DNA of 64,000 nucleotides from Brachynemurus nebulosus (GCA_035578155.1 JAPWDM010000007.1:33392413-33456412); one strand, 5' to 3'. Shown: positions 23,030 through 35,249, counted from the first letter of the stretch. The notes: generated by a model from the sequence alone, not told the origin. Numbers and translations are program-made.

Positions 23030-23282
23030 AGGTTGGGAAATGAATAAATTATGAGATTTATAGTTAACGAAATGTGAAGGTGGGGTGTAATGTTGTTGAA
23101 AATAAACAGGCAAACCCGTAAATTTTTATTTAGGGACAACTGTACGTAAATAGATAAGGTTGGATGATGTTGAAAGAATCAGTGTTAGGTACGGAAAAGG
23201 TAGATTATTTATTTATTGATGTAGCTGATGGAATTGGTCTGTTTATGAATAAAAATTATCGAAAAATTCTTCAATATGTCAT

Positions 23283-23335
23283 AGTTTGAAGACGGTTGTA
23301 TTTGAGTTAATCATAAGCTACTATTAATAAATTAT
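23283..23335 (+). repeat. Dispersed repeat, copy d
   Basis: AGTTTGAAGACGGTTGTATT, then TGAGTTAATCATAAGCTACT and ATTAATAAATTAT. Confidence 0.72.
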
Positions 23336-23838
23336 AAAAAATTAGTCAGTAGTTTGAAAAATTAGTGGTCAAACAATGCAAAAATTAGGTTACAAATTTT
23401 CTTTCATAATTTATTTAAATTGTCTGTTGTTCAACTAATAATATTGATTAAACAGATTTTACGGTCGTTTACATAATTTTCTAAAAAATCCCTCTTTTCC
23501 TCCTGACTAAACGAAAAATGAAAATGTATAAAATCGAATGCAGATCAAAAATAAGAATAAGCATAGGAATCGCCATGAAGTTGTATTACAGTGTGCTTTG
23601 ACCCGTATCACTATTTCTACAATTATTGGTATGTATTGTCGTCATATGTATTCATAAATACATTCGGTTATGTTCGTAAATCATCGAACATTCATTTGTA
23701 GGTATTGATAATTTTTTTTTAAAATTATTTTTCTAATTACTTTTTCCGTTACAAATGAAAACATTAATTTAAAAAAAAAATCATTTATTTAAATCCAAAT
23801 CAGTACAAACTTAATTCTATTATTGTTTCTCGAACAGA

Positions 23839-24460
23839 TTATGAGAATTTATTTGACGATACAGCGTTCAATATATTTTGAAATGTTTGCGAATTCAATC
23901 CAAGCCATGGCAATGTTGTGGACGGTGATGAATCAAAACTTCGCGCATCATAATAATCGTAATAATCGGCGGTTACTAAATTAAATTTTGCATAATAAAT
24001 CGCCGCAAATGCTGAATAGATTAGTATAGCTGCCGTAACAATCTAAAACAAATAGTGTTTAGGCAATCAAATGTACATACGTGCTATGTCGATTGTGTAC
24101 ATACTTGAAATACAGCCCAAAATTTATAGGAGCCTTCGTTGATGAGGAAATCATAATATTGGCTGCCCCAATTGTCGGTTTTTCGCGCTTCTTTCGATTC
24201 CGTCATCATTGTTGTGGTCTCGTCGTGGGGCATTTCGTAATAGTGGTCGTGGTCTTGAACGCCTCGAGTTATTCTACAAAAAAAAGTGAATTAAGAATCG
24301 ATTTTTTTTTTGGATAAATTTTTTGAAACCTTTTATGGTTGATTGGACGATATACGACTAATGAGTTTTCCACTTGCGTCGATTGGCTAGTTTCGTCCTC
24401 GGCCAAACTAATTTTTATGTAGATTAGAACGCTTATAATTGTGTATGTATGTATAATCAT
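23839..24460 (-). CDS. Small single-pass membrane protein, unknown function
   Basis: Three coding exons on the minus strand, 24460-24330, 24273-24105 and 24042-23839, join in phase to give 167 aa. A typical acceptor (TTGTTTCAG) sits 14 bases upstream of the ATG, so a non-coding first exon is likely. Residues 1-20 (MIIHTYTIISVLIYIKISLA) look like a signal peptide. Residues 21-100 are hydrophilic and acidic and end in GSQYYDFLINEGSYKFWAVF. Residues 101-118 (IVTAAILIYSAFAAIYYA) form a membrane span, and the tail has ADYYDYYDAR. That suggests a type I membrane protein with the tail in the cytoplasm. AATAAA on the minus strand lies about 50 bases after the stop. I do not recognise the family. The spliced structure, signal peptide and poly(A) signal argue that it is real. 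Confidence 0.75.
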
Positions 24461-24836
24461 TTTTGAAATTTGATTCTGAAACAAAATTTAATTTTAACTT
24501 AAGGGGTAATATCAACTTGTGTTCACAAATTCAGGGGTCATATCTGTAATTTTAAGGGTCATATCTGTCAAGGATTTTTTTCATTAAATAAAATTTACTG
24601 TATTTATGACAGATTTTCGACCGATTTTTCAAAACAAAATGTTGCAAATATTATATCTCGTGGAATTGGTCCTTCGGAGCTCTATTCATTAGATATTTGG
24701 TGGCATGGACCATCATATTTACTAGAGGATGAAAACAAATGGCCTAATTTTCCTAGATCCTCTAAAACAGTAGATCAACCGGAGAAACGTAACGTCGTTG
24801 CTCTAGTCAGCAGTATTTTTCAACCTTTTTCATGGC

Positions 24837-24952
24837 GCGACCCCCTTAGTATGGAAAAATATTTCGTGACCCCCTTAGTATGGGAAAATATTTCGCGACC
24901 CCCTTAGTATGGAAAAATATTTCGCGATCCCCTTAGTATGGAAAAATATTTT
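24837..24952. repeat. 29-bp tandem array, four units
   Basis: Four head-to-tail copies of GCGACCCCCTTAGTATGG plus AAAAATATTTC, starting at 24837, 24866, 24895 and 24924, with one or two changes each. They begin next to CAGTATTTTTCAACC (24810-24825), which looks like a decayed hAT terminus, so the array grew from the subterminal part of a transposon. Confidence 0.85.
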
Positions 24953-26880
24953 TAAAAAATATGTTTTAAATTGAAACCATTTAGAAAAACTCGCGATTAA
25001 ACTGCAGTTAAAATTTGAAGTCAATCGGATAAAAATTGAAGGAGTTAGAGCCATTTTGTTTTTAAAAAATATACAAAAATTTTCTCATGCCTCAAGAATT
25101 TATTGTATTGTTATATATAAAACAGAAGTACAAAAACCTTTTTGGAAAATTTGGAAGTATTGATGCTAATTGGGGAGAAACCACCTAGAAAAAGGAAAAT
25201 TTCAAGTACATATTGTCGATTTCCTTCCATTTTTCGAAATATTACAACCAGACAGGGGAAAAAGTGGTTTCTAACATGGAAGACACTATTCGGACTGGGT
25301 TGGGGGGCACAAATCCCATTGCTTTTGCCATAAAACATAAAAACATTTTGAGCATTGTCATCTACATTTTATTTTATATGTATAGGTATATGTATTTCAG
25401 AACAGATGTAGATATTTTCAACAAAATAATAAAATTTGTAGCCCCTCAATTCAAAATATTGCCCACTTTGATTTTGATCGACTATTGTTCACCCCTCTCC
25501 GGACATAGCATCTTCCCCTAATTTGGTAAACAATGGTTTTAAGATCATTGTTTTGGATCAATTTTCCAAAAAAAGAATATTTTGATCCGATGTGAATTAA
25601 ACATTTGCAACATTTAAATTTTTAAGCATATTTGTTTAAAAAAAGGACGTATTTGACGAGAGGGCCCCACAAAAAAAACTTTAAACGATGACAGACATCA
25701 TGAAATTATAAGGGTTTTCGATGTTTTCATTACGAAACCCTACGAAAAACGTGTTATAGACAAACAATTATTATTTAAATAATTGACGCATACCTAAAAG
25801 GAAATTTTATTGTTTTTCACTTAAAATATCGTACAAAAAAATCCACAACCAAAAAACACAAATACTTTTGAACACACAAACTATTCTAAAAAATGTACTT
25901 TGTTTACACCAAAAATATTGAAACTGAACAAAAATTGAGAACAAAAAAACTGTAACAAAAAACTACACGAATGGCATATTGCGTTAGACTGTCTCAGTGT
26001 TTTTAGCTCTCGAATACGTTTAGTGTGTTATATGTTGCATTTTTGAATGCTGTTTCATTAGCACATCGTTGGCAAACAAATAACGGAAAATCATGATATA
26101 ATTTTAAGTCAATATTCTAATTCTTGACGAAGATCGCGAACAGTCATAACCGTATCAAATTATTTTATCATATTGCTTGAATTTAAATGTCCAAAAAATT
26201 TTGGAAGGTGCAAATCTTTGGTATGGACAGGGTTGGAATTAAGTGGAATGAAGCGTATGGGTCCAGATCAAGGGTGGTCAAATTCAGATAGTGGACGGTC
26301 CAGATATGTCTCGCCAAACACTCGAGCTTGTCTTCTAATCCTGCCATTTGGTGATTTCTTTAAATTTTTAATAAGCGTAGGTTACATGAAATCGATTTTT
26401 AAAAATAATTCATTGTACGGAACACTATTTGCGTAAGTACGACTTGCGCACTTGACAAAACCCCCACGTTGGGCGCCCAAAAATTGCTCTTGATGATTTG
26501 TATTTGAATTGTAGTTCATTTGAATGGTGATTTTTGGACAATATGGCCGAAGAACTTACATTTTCTGTTACCTCAGGAAATGTAATTTCTGTTCCAAAAA
26601 TTGATTTTAGGAATGTGAAAGAAGTGGCCACTAAAATCTAAAAAATTACCAATATTAGAGTTTAAAAATTATTTAATATACTCTATGACGTCACACAGAT
26701 GAAAATTTATTTCTTTATTGCGCAAATTTTAGTAATTTCATGACTCAAATATTACAATTCTCAAAAATTAAAAATGAATATAAATTATTAAGAAAATAAA
26801 ATCGATACGTAATTAATCGTCCAATTTTTATCTATTTATGTAGTTTGTAAACGAGGTTTTACTGTAAATATATTCGATAA

Positions 26881-27283
26881 TCTATACACATAATAAAATT
26901 GTAACGAGGCTGTTTTTTGTACATAGAATATTTTTTTTAAAAATTGTACTGGTACTGTAAATAGTTATTAATGTAGATATCAAAACAGCGATTTTTAAAT
27001 TTTTTGTCTGTCTGTCTGTTCACGCATCACACAAAAACTACTGGACGGATTTTAATGAAATTTGGTGTGATGATAACTTATTACCTGGGGCAACATCTAA
27101 GATACTTTTTACTCCGGGAAAGTGTCCCATTTCCACGGGAAAATAGAAAAACCATTTTGAGAATGTGCATGCATTACGCAAAAATTATTGTTCTGTGCAA
27201 GTTCTGTATAATTATTACACTTATATACTTCTCATTGAGTTTATAACAATGCGTCGCGCGAACGACGTCGCGGGTGCAGCCAG
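26881..27283 (+). mobile_element. Helitron-like non-autonomous element, copy 1
   Basis: Starts TCTATACACATAATAAAATT after an A and ends CCAG before a T. Carries GTCTGTCTGTCTGTTCACGC, ACTGGACGGATTTT and AATGAAATTTGG, and near the 3' end GCGCGAACGACGTCGCGGG. The same architecture is common in insect Helitron-type repeats. A longer, better-ended copy is at 54182-54730. Confidence 0.65.
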
Positions 27284-27569
27284 TATTTAATAACTAGTCT
27301 AGTACAGCAGACACAATCGAAATAGTACACACAAGTCGTGTAAACATAAAAATTGTATGTCTGCGTATGTATTTGAGATAAATAGTTGTTGTATTGATCT
27401 ATAGATCAATAGATCATTGAAGGTGTTAATTAAAAATTGAAGAGTGTGTATGTTTGCTGTCACCTAACATTGTATTTTTTCTGTACGGAATTGGTTCAAA
27501 TGCATTTTTACGTGTTATTAAATATTATGCAATCTAGAATTATGTCATTAGTAGGGAAGCTTAAAAATG

Positions 27570-27930
27570 TTAAAAATAACCATTTTGTCGAATTAGTCAT
27601 ATTTCTAATAGGAATTTTGTCATTTTGATAACAAAATCAAAAAGTTCATCACCAAATTACCGTAATTCAAATATTGAGAAAAAAATTGACTTATGATGTC
27701 ATTAAGGTCATTAAAATATTTCAAGTCCTTAAAAATCGTAAATAAAATGATAGAATTATGAAATTGGAAGCGAATTATAGGTTTTCGGAGCCATTCCTTT
27801 CATTTCCATCAAAATTAGGCATGTAGGGCCACTAGAAAGGAGAATTTTGCTGAATTAATTATATTGCTAAAAGAAATTACGTTATTTCGGTAGCGGCAAT
27901 GAAAAATTCACACCCAAAATACCCTAAATC
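27570..27930 (-). repeat. Single inverted copy of the 307-bp repeat family
   Basis: In reverse orientation it shares with 35250-35870 the segments around GGAAGCGAATTATAGGTTTT, CCACTAGAAAGGA and GTAAATAAAATGATAGAATT. It is diverged. Target sites are not visible. Confidence 0.55.
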
Positions 27931-28873
27931 AACCAGTCAACTTGTCTGATTTGAGAAAAAATGAAATTTTTGTAATTTGATGACGTAAAAATGTTTGAGA
28001 GTTCAAAATGGTGCCACCCCTTAAATAAAAACATCTGATGTTTTAAAAAATTATTTATATTTGAAGTTTCTTTTTTTTTATAAAAAAAAAAAATATTACA
28101 TAATTTATAAGGTGATAAAAAGCTACAAAATTTGAAAAAGGAATATAAATCTATAATCTCAAAGATTATTGTCTTGTTTATAAAAGAACTTTTCAAAATA
28201 TTTTGAACAAAAAAATAAGTTAAAAAGTAATAAAAAAAACTTAAGAATAAAAACATTATTCGATTAACAACAGAAGTTTCAAGATGGGTTGTTTTTTTTT
28301 TTCATTTTTGTCGGCCATATTTTCGACCCATCTAAATGGCGGGCGATTCTGTTGTTCAGATTTATTCGGTCCGATCAGTAAACTTCAGTCTTACTTAGAT
28401 TTTTTTCGTTACTATCACATAACGGGAGAGATTACAGGAAAAATCCAAGAAATGCAACAAAAGTAGTAGCGGTTTTTGGAGCCACAGCTGTGACACTGAC
28501 ACACACCATCAATGATCAACGAAAGTTAGTGAAGCGGTGTACGTGTGTAAGTAGGGTGTGGCTTGCTGTTCTCACTTGTGTACCTCCTAGGGGTGTGCAG
28601 TTCTTGGATTTATTCCGTACTTTGTTCGTGATAAAGAGAAAATTGAAATTATCTGGACTGTTAAAAAATTCGAGAAAATTTTATAGCCCAATTGTCGCTA
28701 AGGTTATCCTAAAAAAAGTTATACATTTACATTGATAGCTGGGGTCAATTTTGTTGGAGGGATTACAGGGATTAATGAGTACTGAGATAGGAACATTTGG
28801 GTGTTTATCGTAAGTAGAAATATTGTTAATTTGGGTGGAAATTGTAAGTGGGTGGAAATATGATATAGGGTGA

Positions 28874-31800
28874 TTATTTATTAGGGTTACTAATCTGTCC
28901 GGCAAACAGTACGTTCCCAACAGTATCGTGAATAAAGAGGATGAATGGGTGATCGGCGCGGACTTGTTCGCCCGACGCCGTGATCAACGGAATTATCATG
29001 GCCGCCGAGGAGGCAGCTGCTTTACTGCCCTCTTCGTCCACCTCCATTATGACCCTGTGAAACACGCTGCTGACTTGGGTGGGTTGCGGTGGATCCGTGA
29101 ATCGTGTCAATTCGGCGTTTCGTGTGAATACTTGTCGAATTCCCAACTGTAATAGAAACCGTATTAGTCATTTTTTTGGTTGTTTGATCCGTAATAGAAA
29201 ATTTGGAAGGTTACTTACTTCTCGAAGGTCCGGAGTGATCTCTTGATAGAATTCGAGTTTGAATTTTGGTAGCGAGATACGAACTTCTGTTTCTTGGAGC
29301 ATATTCAGAATGTTTAGTAATGAGGCATGTGGAAGATCCCGGATCAGTTGGAAGATTCCGTTCACCTGATTTGGGACCACGAGTAGCATGCCATATTCAC
29401 CGCCCTTGTACGGAATATCAACAGCTTTCGCGTTTAAGTCGGCAATTTCCGCGTAACGGAACTGGTCAGCTATGTTCATCATTTGCACCTTTTCGCACAC
29501 ATTTTCAGCCACTTGGAAACAGCGCTCCACTGTATCACGTTTTGTAAACTGCTTCTCCCATTTTCCCTTGAAGTATAGTCCGTTGACAATTGTCATTACG
29601 GTGGCCGGGTCCAGTGAATCCGGTCGAACAATTCCATCAATAGTTCCCCGCGTCACGTCCGAGATCCATTTATTGATCATACTGGCGGTTTTTTGAGCGT
29701 CGGCAAAGTTAACTTTGTACAATTCGGTGAAATAGAACGATTTTAAAATGTTTCGATAAGTTTTTGCAGGTGTGATGTTTGATGCGTGGAATATTGCGTT
29801 GGCTGTATCCAATTTCACGCCGGAATCTCCAGTTCCCTTTATTTTTGCCAGTAAACTCTTTATGTAGTTTCGGCTAATATCAGAATTTTCTGGCAATCGT
29901 AGAGCCAGTTGTAATTCTTGGGCTGTATTTCCGCTGGCACCTTCTAGCACCATGGCCAAAACGGATTTAATACTTAACGGGGACACTAGTACGTTTCCGC
30001 TGTGGCTAAAGCACATTCGTTGGAATAGTTCAACATCGAAATAATTATTGCGCTGTAAAGCTTGAATTTCCGTTTCGCCAGGCATTGTGACTGGGCTCAA
30101 AAATGGCTGTTTCGATGTGTCCCGTTTGTCGTCCTGATCTTTCATTGGGCTGCTGGTGCCTAGACTGTTTTCTTCCATGACTACGGAGGGCGGAGGGATG
30201 GGTGAGTACGCTGGCATCGATTCTTTGATTTCGTTTATACCGTTCGTCGGATCCTCAACTTTGCCGAAGTACAGGATTGTGCCCGTGGTTTCGTCTTCGA
30301 TCACAAACAGGAACGGGTGAAAAGCTTTAAACACGTAGTCAGCGGAACTGAATTTATTTCCTAGCGTAATTCCGGATACACTGTAAGCGGTGCTGCCTTC
30401 TTCATTAATCTCGATACCGGACTTTTGCAAAACGTTGGAAACAATCAGGCTGCCCATTCCGCCATTTTGACCGCGAGCAATACCAGCCAAATTGGCAGTG
30501 TTTGAAAATATTTTTGTGATGCCAAGCTAAAAATTGAATTGAATTTAATAAGAAAAATTAGAATTTTTTTTTTTAGTATTTACCTGCTGCAGTACTGGTG
30601 CCAGTTTTGAGGTCATTTCAAATTTGATCTTTGGCAAAGTTACTTCAACTTTTTGTTCCATATCCAGTGTCCATAAAATATCATTATACGTATCGGACGT
30701 TAACTGTTCCAGTAATTTCGGTAGCCCATCTTTGGAATTTGGTAGCAATACGTACATTGCAAATTTGTCACCCTATAACAATCGTAGTCAGATTATTTGT
30801 AAAAATCCATTCGTTGTCACTTTTCACTTGGTTACTAACTAACTTTCGAGTAGTTAACTCATCGTCAGGGAAATGAATTTTTAATTATGTTATATCTGAT
30901 GATGAATTAACTACTCGAAAGTTAGCTAGTAACCAAACAATTTATTTTTAATGGAAAGTGACAATGAAAGTTATTTTCATATTTCGAAATCAGAAGAGTG
31001 CTCACTTGATAGGGCAGCCGAAGAAGCTTCGTATTTAATCGTGGTATTTCCGTGTAAAAGTATGATGCCGTATTTTGCATGTACGTGCAAGGTACCAAAT
31101 GTTTGCCATTTTTAAAAAATTGCCCTTCGTACGTATTGTTAGACGGGAAATTGTAACGCCATTTTCCCTTGAAGTAAATGGCATTCATCAAAACTAACAG
31201 GGCATTTTGGAAATCCTCTGCAAAAAGACGAACATTTGAACAAAATGTTTGGAACGGATAGCTCAGTCATATTTACCTTTTTGGAAGAGCGAATTAACGT
31301 GCCCTTTCGTGCTACTTTGGATCCATTCGTTTATTACTTTGGCCGCCATTTCTGGATTATCCATAAAAGTGGTTTTATTTATTACCGCGTGATATGCGTG
31401 TTCGATAATTGCGGCAAATTTTTGCACGGGGGTGTAGTGAGAGTCCATAAACAGACGACTAGACATGAGTAGTTCATAGTGGTCGTTTTGGATCTCCAAA
31501 GAGTTGATAATTTGCTTAATTCGGTCGCGTACTACAGTTATATTATGTGGTAATTGTAAGGCATATTCTAATTCATTAAACGTGTTGTCATTCGCGCCTT
31601 CCAATAACATTAGCAACAGAATTTTAATACTAATCGGCGACAGAATAATATTCGATTGTGGATGGTCTGCAACTAGTTTCTGTAAAAAATTTACAATTAA
31701 ATGGGAAACGGGAGGGAGTTGCTTTTTTCTGACGCGAGGATATTCACCTTCATTAACGCCCAATCAAATTTGTCGTATCGCTCGCCATTGTATGGCATAA

Positions 31801-32976
31801 AATTATCATCGATAGCGTGATTTGCGGGAGTACTTTCGCGATTAATTCCACGAACATTTTGATGTCCTACAGTGAAGTGGCTCAGTAAAAATATGAATAA
31901 TGCTGAAAAAGACTACAAGTCAGTAAGGTTTTTTTTTTTTTTATTAAAGAATGGAGATTTGTACAGTTAAAAACAAATCTGCGATTTTTGGAAATTTATG
32001 TTTGATCTCCTGTCACGCTTTGTTTAATGTGACGTTGCTAGATTTTAAATTTAGTATTATAATTTACTCAGAGGCGTAACTATAACGTTTGCGCCCTGAA
32101 GCGATTTTGACTCAAGCGCTCTGAGAAACGTTTTTTTCTCATTTTACATTTTTCCTAAAACTATCGGTGACAAGCAAAAAAAAAAACACTTCTTGATAAA
32201 AATTTATTTCCCCTTTTTGTGCCCATACTTTTCCCTGTTGCGCCCTTTTTTGCCATGCGCCCTAGAGCGACTATTCCACCCTGGTCCATTCTAGTTACGC
32301 CTGTAAATTTACTTCAAGAATTAACTTTTTTTTTCAACAGCGCATCTCTCAATCATTTTCATATAGTCTGCTGATATTTTTCCCAATTGACAAGTTTGCA
32401 AACTCCTGTTTTATGGTATTAAAACAAATATTTTACTCTGCAAAATACCACTGCTTGAACAATTGTTCCGAATATTAATTGTTCATTGTCAAACTTAATT
32501 GAAAATTGCGAAGTAATAGTTGGCTATTATTAACTCTTATCAAATCAGTTTTTACGGTTCAAAGAGTTTAACATTCACGTGCTTGCAAAAAAAATTTTGA
32601 CATTCTAACGACTTTTCCCAATATCGTTCTTTTTTTTTGCGCTCTAAAATCCACCAGCCGAATACCCGGCCTTACAAAATTACAAAAAGTGAATTTCGCA
32701 AACTATTTTTAACAATTACTAATAAAATTCCGTGTTTCGTCACACAATTTTTGTATAAGGAAAAAAAAACCGACACAGAAGACCTTGTATACGTCTATAA
32801 AGAATCTTTTATCTCAATTTTTTTTATAATTAGAAATATCTTCAATAATAAGAATCGTGTATAATCATGTATTTGCTATCTCTATTCAAAACAAGGATCG
32901 TATGATATTTTTTTGAAATTTCCTTATTGGAAAAACTGATTTACTTACAATGTACAATCAAAACTGGTAAATTCAT
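28874..32976 (-). CDS. Secreted twin-domain serpin
   Basis: One polypeptide of 855 aa with two serpin domains, in seven exons: 32976-32949, 31902-31748, 31679-31277, 31217-31006, 30772-30584, 30526-29219, 29146-28874; all phases fit. Signal peptide: residues 1-22 (MNLPVLIVHSLFIFLLSHF...). Domain 1 spans roughly 60-424, a Pro/Ser/acidic linker 425-487, domain 2 488-855. Reactive loop 1: hinge EEGSTAYSVS with predicted P1-P1' Lys387-Phe388 (trypsin-like target); its hinge has Tyr and Val where small residues are usual. Loop 2: hinge EEGSKAAASSA, a good inhibitory consensus, with predicted Leu819-Ile820. Tandem 'twin' serpins of about 93 kDa are known in beetles (SPN93), where they restrain the Toll protease cascade; the same role here is inference. 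The last codons (AAT AAA TAA) themselves form a poly(A) signal. Confidence 0.93.
30829..30935. repeat. Short fold-back repeat in serpin intron 4
   Basis: Arms built on GGTTACTA(A/G)CTAACTTTCG and AGTAGTTAA, inverted around about 40 bp, fill much of the intron 30773-31005. Each arm carries a hammerhead-like core. A relative lies at 43453-43532. Confidence 0.8.
30896..30930 (+). ncRNA. Hammerhead-ribozyme-like motif in serpin intron
   Basis: Plus strand: CTGATGA, T, then GAATTAACTACTC, GAAA, AGTTAGCTA. The left arm (minus strand 30838-30867) has CTGACGA with a cleaner stem, GAGT/ACTC. Stem III would be only two pairs with a UUAG loop. Core residues fit; the rest is weak. Confidence 0.3.
32069..32305. 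mobile_element. hAT-like MITE in serpin intron 1
   Basis: Ends CAGAGGCGTAACT and AGTTACGCCTGTA are imperfect inverted repeats. An 8-bp duplication AATTTACT flanks it (32061-32068 and 32306-32313). Interior is rich in GCGCCCT words. No coding capacity. Confidence 0.82.
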
Positions 32977-34124
32977 TTTGAAAAATTATTTTATTTTTGA
33001 AAAATTCACTAAATTTTTATATAGTAATCCACTGTTTAATCAAAAAAAATCACAAAACGGTTTCGTTTAAATCACCATCTCAAATTATCAGTTTCGAATT
33101 GAGCGAATAAAGTTACTTAAATCACTTTGATGTTGCTTTTTGTGTAATTGTTTTTGCTTATAGTAAAAAAAAAACTCGTCTCCGTTGATGACCGTGATAG
33201 CCAGCACTGTCTAATGGCCACTAACGTACAAATAAAAATATTATAAAACTTGTTCAATGAATACTTATTATGTACGAAGAGTACAAATAAACTACACTAT
33301 CTTTTGCTAGTTTTAAAACGTCATAAATTTTGGGGACTTGGAAAAACCCAAATTATTTTATAAACAAAAATAATATACTATGTTTATTACTTATTAATTA
33401 ATATTATTTTACATATATTTAAATAATTCGTTCTTTGTTTAACTTATGGATGCAGTGTTTACGTGTCCGTTGAAAAAGGATAACAATAAGTCAATAGTCC
33501 TAATTACTAATTACTACTGCATATATTCAGTTTTGAGTTTTGTAAGTCAGTTCAAATGAATCAGAGGTCTGTTGTTAAGAATGATTAATATAGGGTGATG
33601 AATGATTAATCAAATTGATATCGATATTATCGATATTTCGATATACCGTAGAATGCGATAAATTTTCGCATACTTTATTACAAACTGTACGGTGTGCGAC
33701 TCCCCCCCCCCCCTCCTTTGTACTTACAAATTTCAAAAGATCCCCGAAATATGTAGAAGTGGGTAGAAAATGTGTAGAAAATGGGTATATAATTTGTAAT
33801 CAATTGTTTCTGCGACCTGCTCAAATAGTTTTCACAACTCCCCTGGGGGTCGTGACCCCCACGTTAAGAATCACTGTACTAGATGATATAGAATGGACTA
33901 ATTTTGGTTTCGATAACTTGTCCTTTTTTGCATTTAACCGGAAAATTCTAAAATATGGCCAGTACCTATACACCCCGGTGTCAGGATGGGCAGGAACGAA
34001 TGGGATTACTTTTCAAACAGAAAGCGCTATTTAAATAAATGACGAAATAAATTTTATAATCAAATTCTTGCCTTATTTGACTACTAATTTTCCCTTAATT
34101 TTTGACTTAATTTTTGATAGTGGC

Positions 34125-34159
34125 TTGTGATAAACTCAAATACAACTGTTTTCAAACTA
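34125..34159 (-). repeat. Dispersed repeat, copy e
   Basis: Minus strand GTTTGAAAACAGTTGTATTT, then GAGTTTATCACAAG. Followed on the plus strand by CCCGATTCACCCCA and CATTTTACGGTATC. Confidence 0.65.
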
Positions 34160-35249
34160 GAAATTATTGCTTTTTCCCGATTCACCCCACATTTGATACA
34201 TTTTACGGTATCAATATTTTGTCAGTTTGAATGAATTATTTTCCTACAGTTATTACTGACAATAATTTACGGACTATTGTATAGTATTGAACCATATTTT
34301 TATTATTCTGAAATGCTCATTATTTTTGTCAATTTTGATTGTCAGTCAAGTTCGAAGATTTTTGAAATGGAGTGTAAAAATGTTGAAAAAAAATTGTAAA
34401 AAAACAATTTTTTTTATCGCTAAAAATAAAAAAAAAATGTTTTTTTTTGTTAAAATTAATGTTTTTAGCAGTTTATTTATAAATTAATGGTTTTAGATTA
34501 CTCCATGGTTTTAAAAAAAGTCTATTAATAATATATTTTTACATTTTTATGTATTGACTTAAAGGAAAAAAATTATAACTGGTTTTAAGAACTTCTTTTG
34601 CTCTATTCAAGCTATTTTTTGCCCAAAATTGAATAATGATTTCTGAAAACTAACACAATTTGTAAAAATATTTGGGTATAATATGTATAAAGACAAGTTT
34701 AACATCCAACCCAGTGGTGTGGTTCGCCAAAATTTCTTTGGGCGGGACAATCTTTTTTAAAAAGTAATCGGAAGCTTAATACACATGCTGAGGCTCCTGT
34801 ATCACTGTTGCTACGCCCCTGATCCAACCTTACGATAACAAGTAAGACTTGCTTTTCCAAGTACTCACTAATTTCCAATTTTCTTAAGGTTTCCTTGAAA
34901 ATTCGAATAATTCAAATCATTAAATGCGTAATTAGAAATACCCATATACAGTAATTTTCAATATTATTGAACAATAGTTTATTAATTCGGTTGTCGGAAG
35001 CGTATTTGTTAATTAACAGAATCATTAATAATAATTTTGTTATTATGAAAATTCATACGCCATAAAAAATATTAACACTGACCTGGCCATTGTAATAGAT
35101 ACAAATGGACCAGATGCGTTAATATTAATTCATTAAGTTGGGGGGCCACTTTTTATTTAAAAAATTTGATGACTTTTTACTTCAAAAAGCTACGTTTCGT
35201 ACGATTCGAAAGTTCATTATTGCAGAATTAATGTAATTTGCGGACGAAA

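Larger units (their letters stand above)
18107..23838. other. Intergenic region upstream of Strip
   Basis: No gene seen. Contains a hAT element (18608-18991), a fold-back element split by a Harbinger element (20004-21026), a Harbinger-like MITE (22314-22469), a hAT element (22592-22787), a degenerate hammerhead-like motif (22998-23029) and dispersed repeat copy d (23283-23335). The Strip promoter should lie just above 18106, but I see no clear motif. Confidence 0.7.
24485..28873. other. Intergenic region between the small membrane protein gene and the serpin
   Basis: No gene seen. Contains the start of a TTAAGGGGTAATATCA repeat (24500), a hAT-like end with a 29-bp tandem array (24813-24952), a Helitron-like element (26881-27283) and one inverted copy of the 307-bp repeat family (27570-27930). 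Open frames here are short and overlap on both strands. Confidence 0.6.

Noticed and set aside
26173..26436. 87-aa plus-strand ORF
   Set aside because: No family resemblance, no splice context, and uneven composition; treated as chance.
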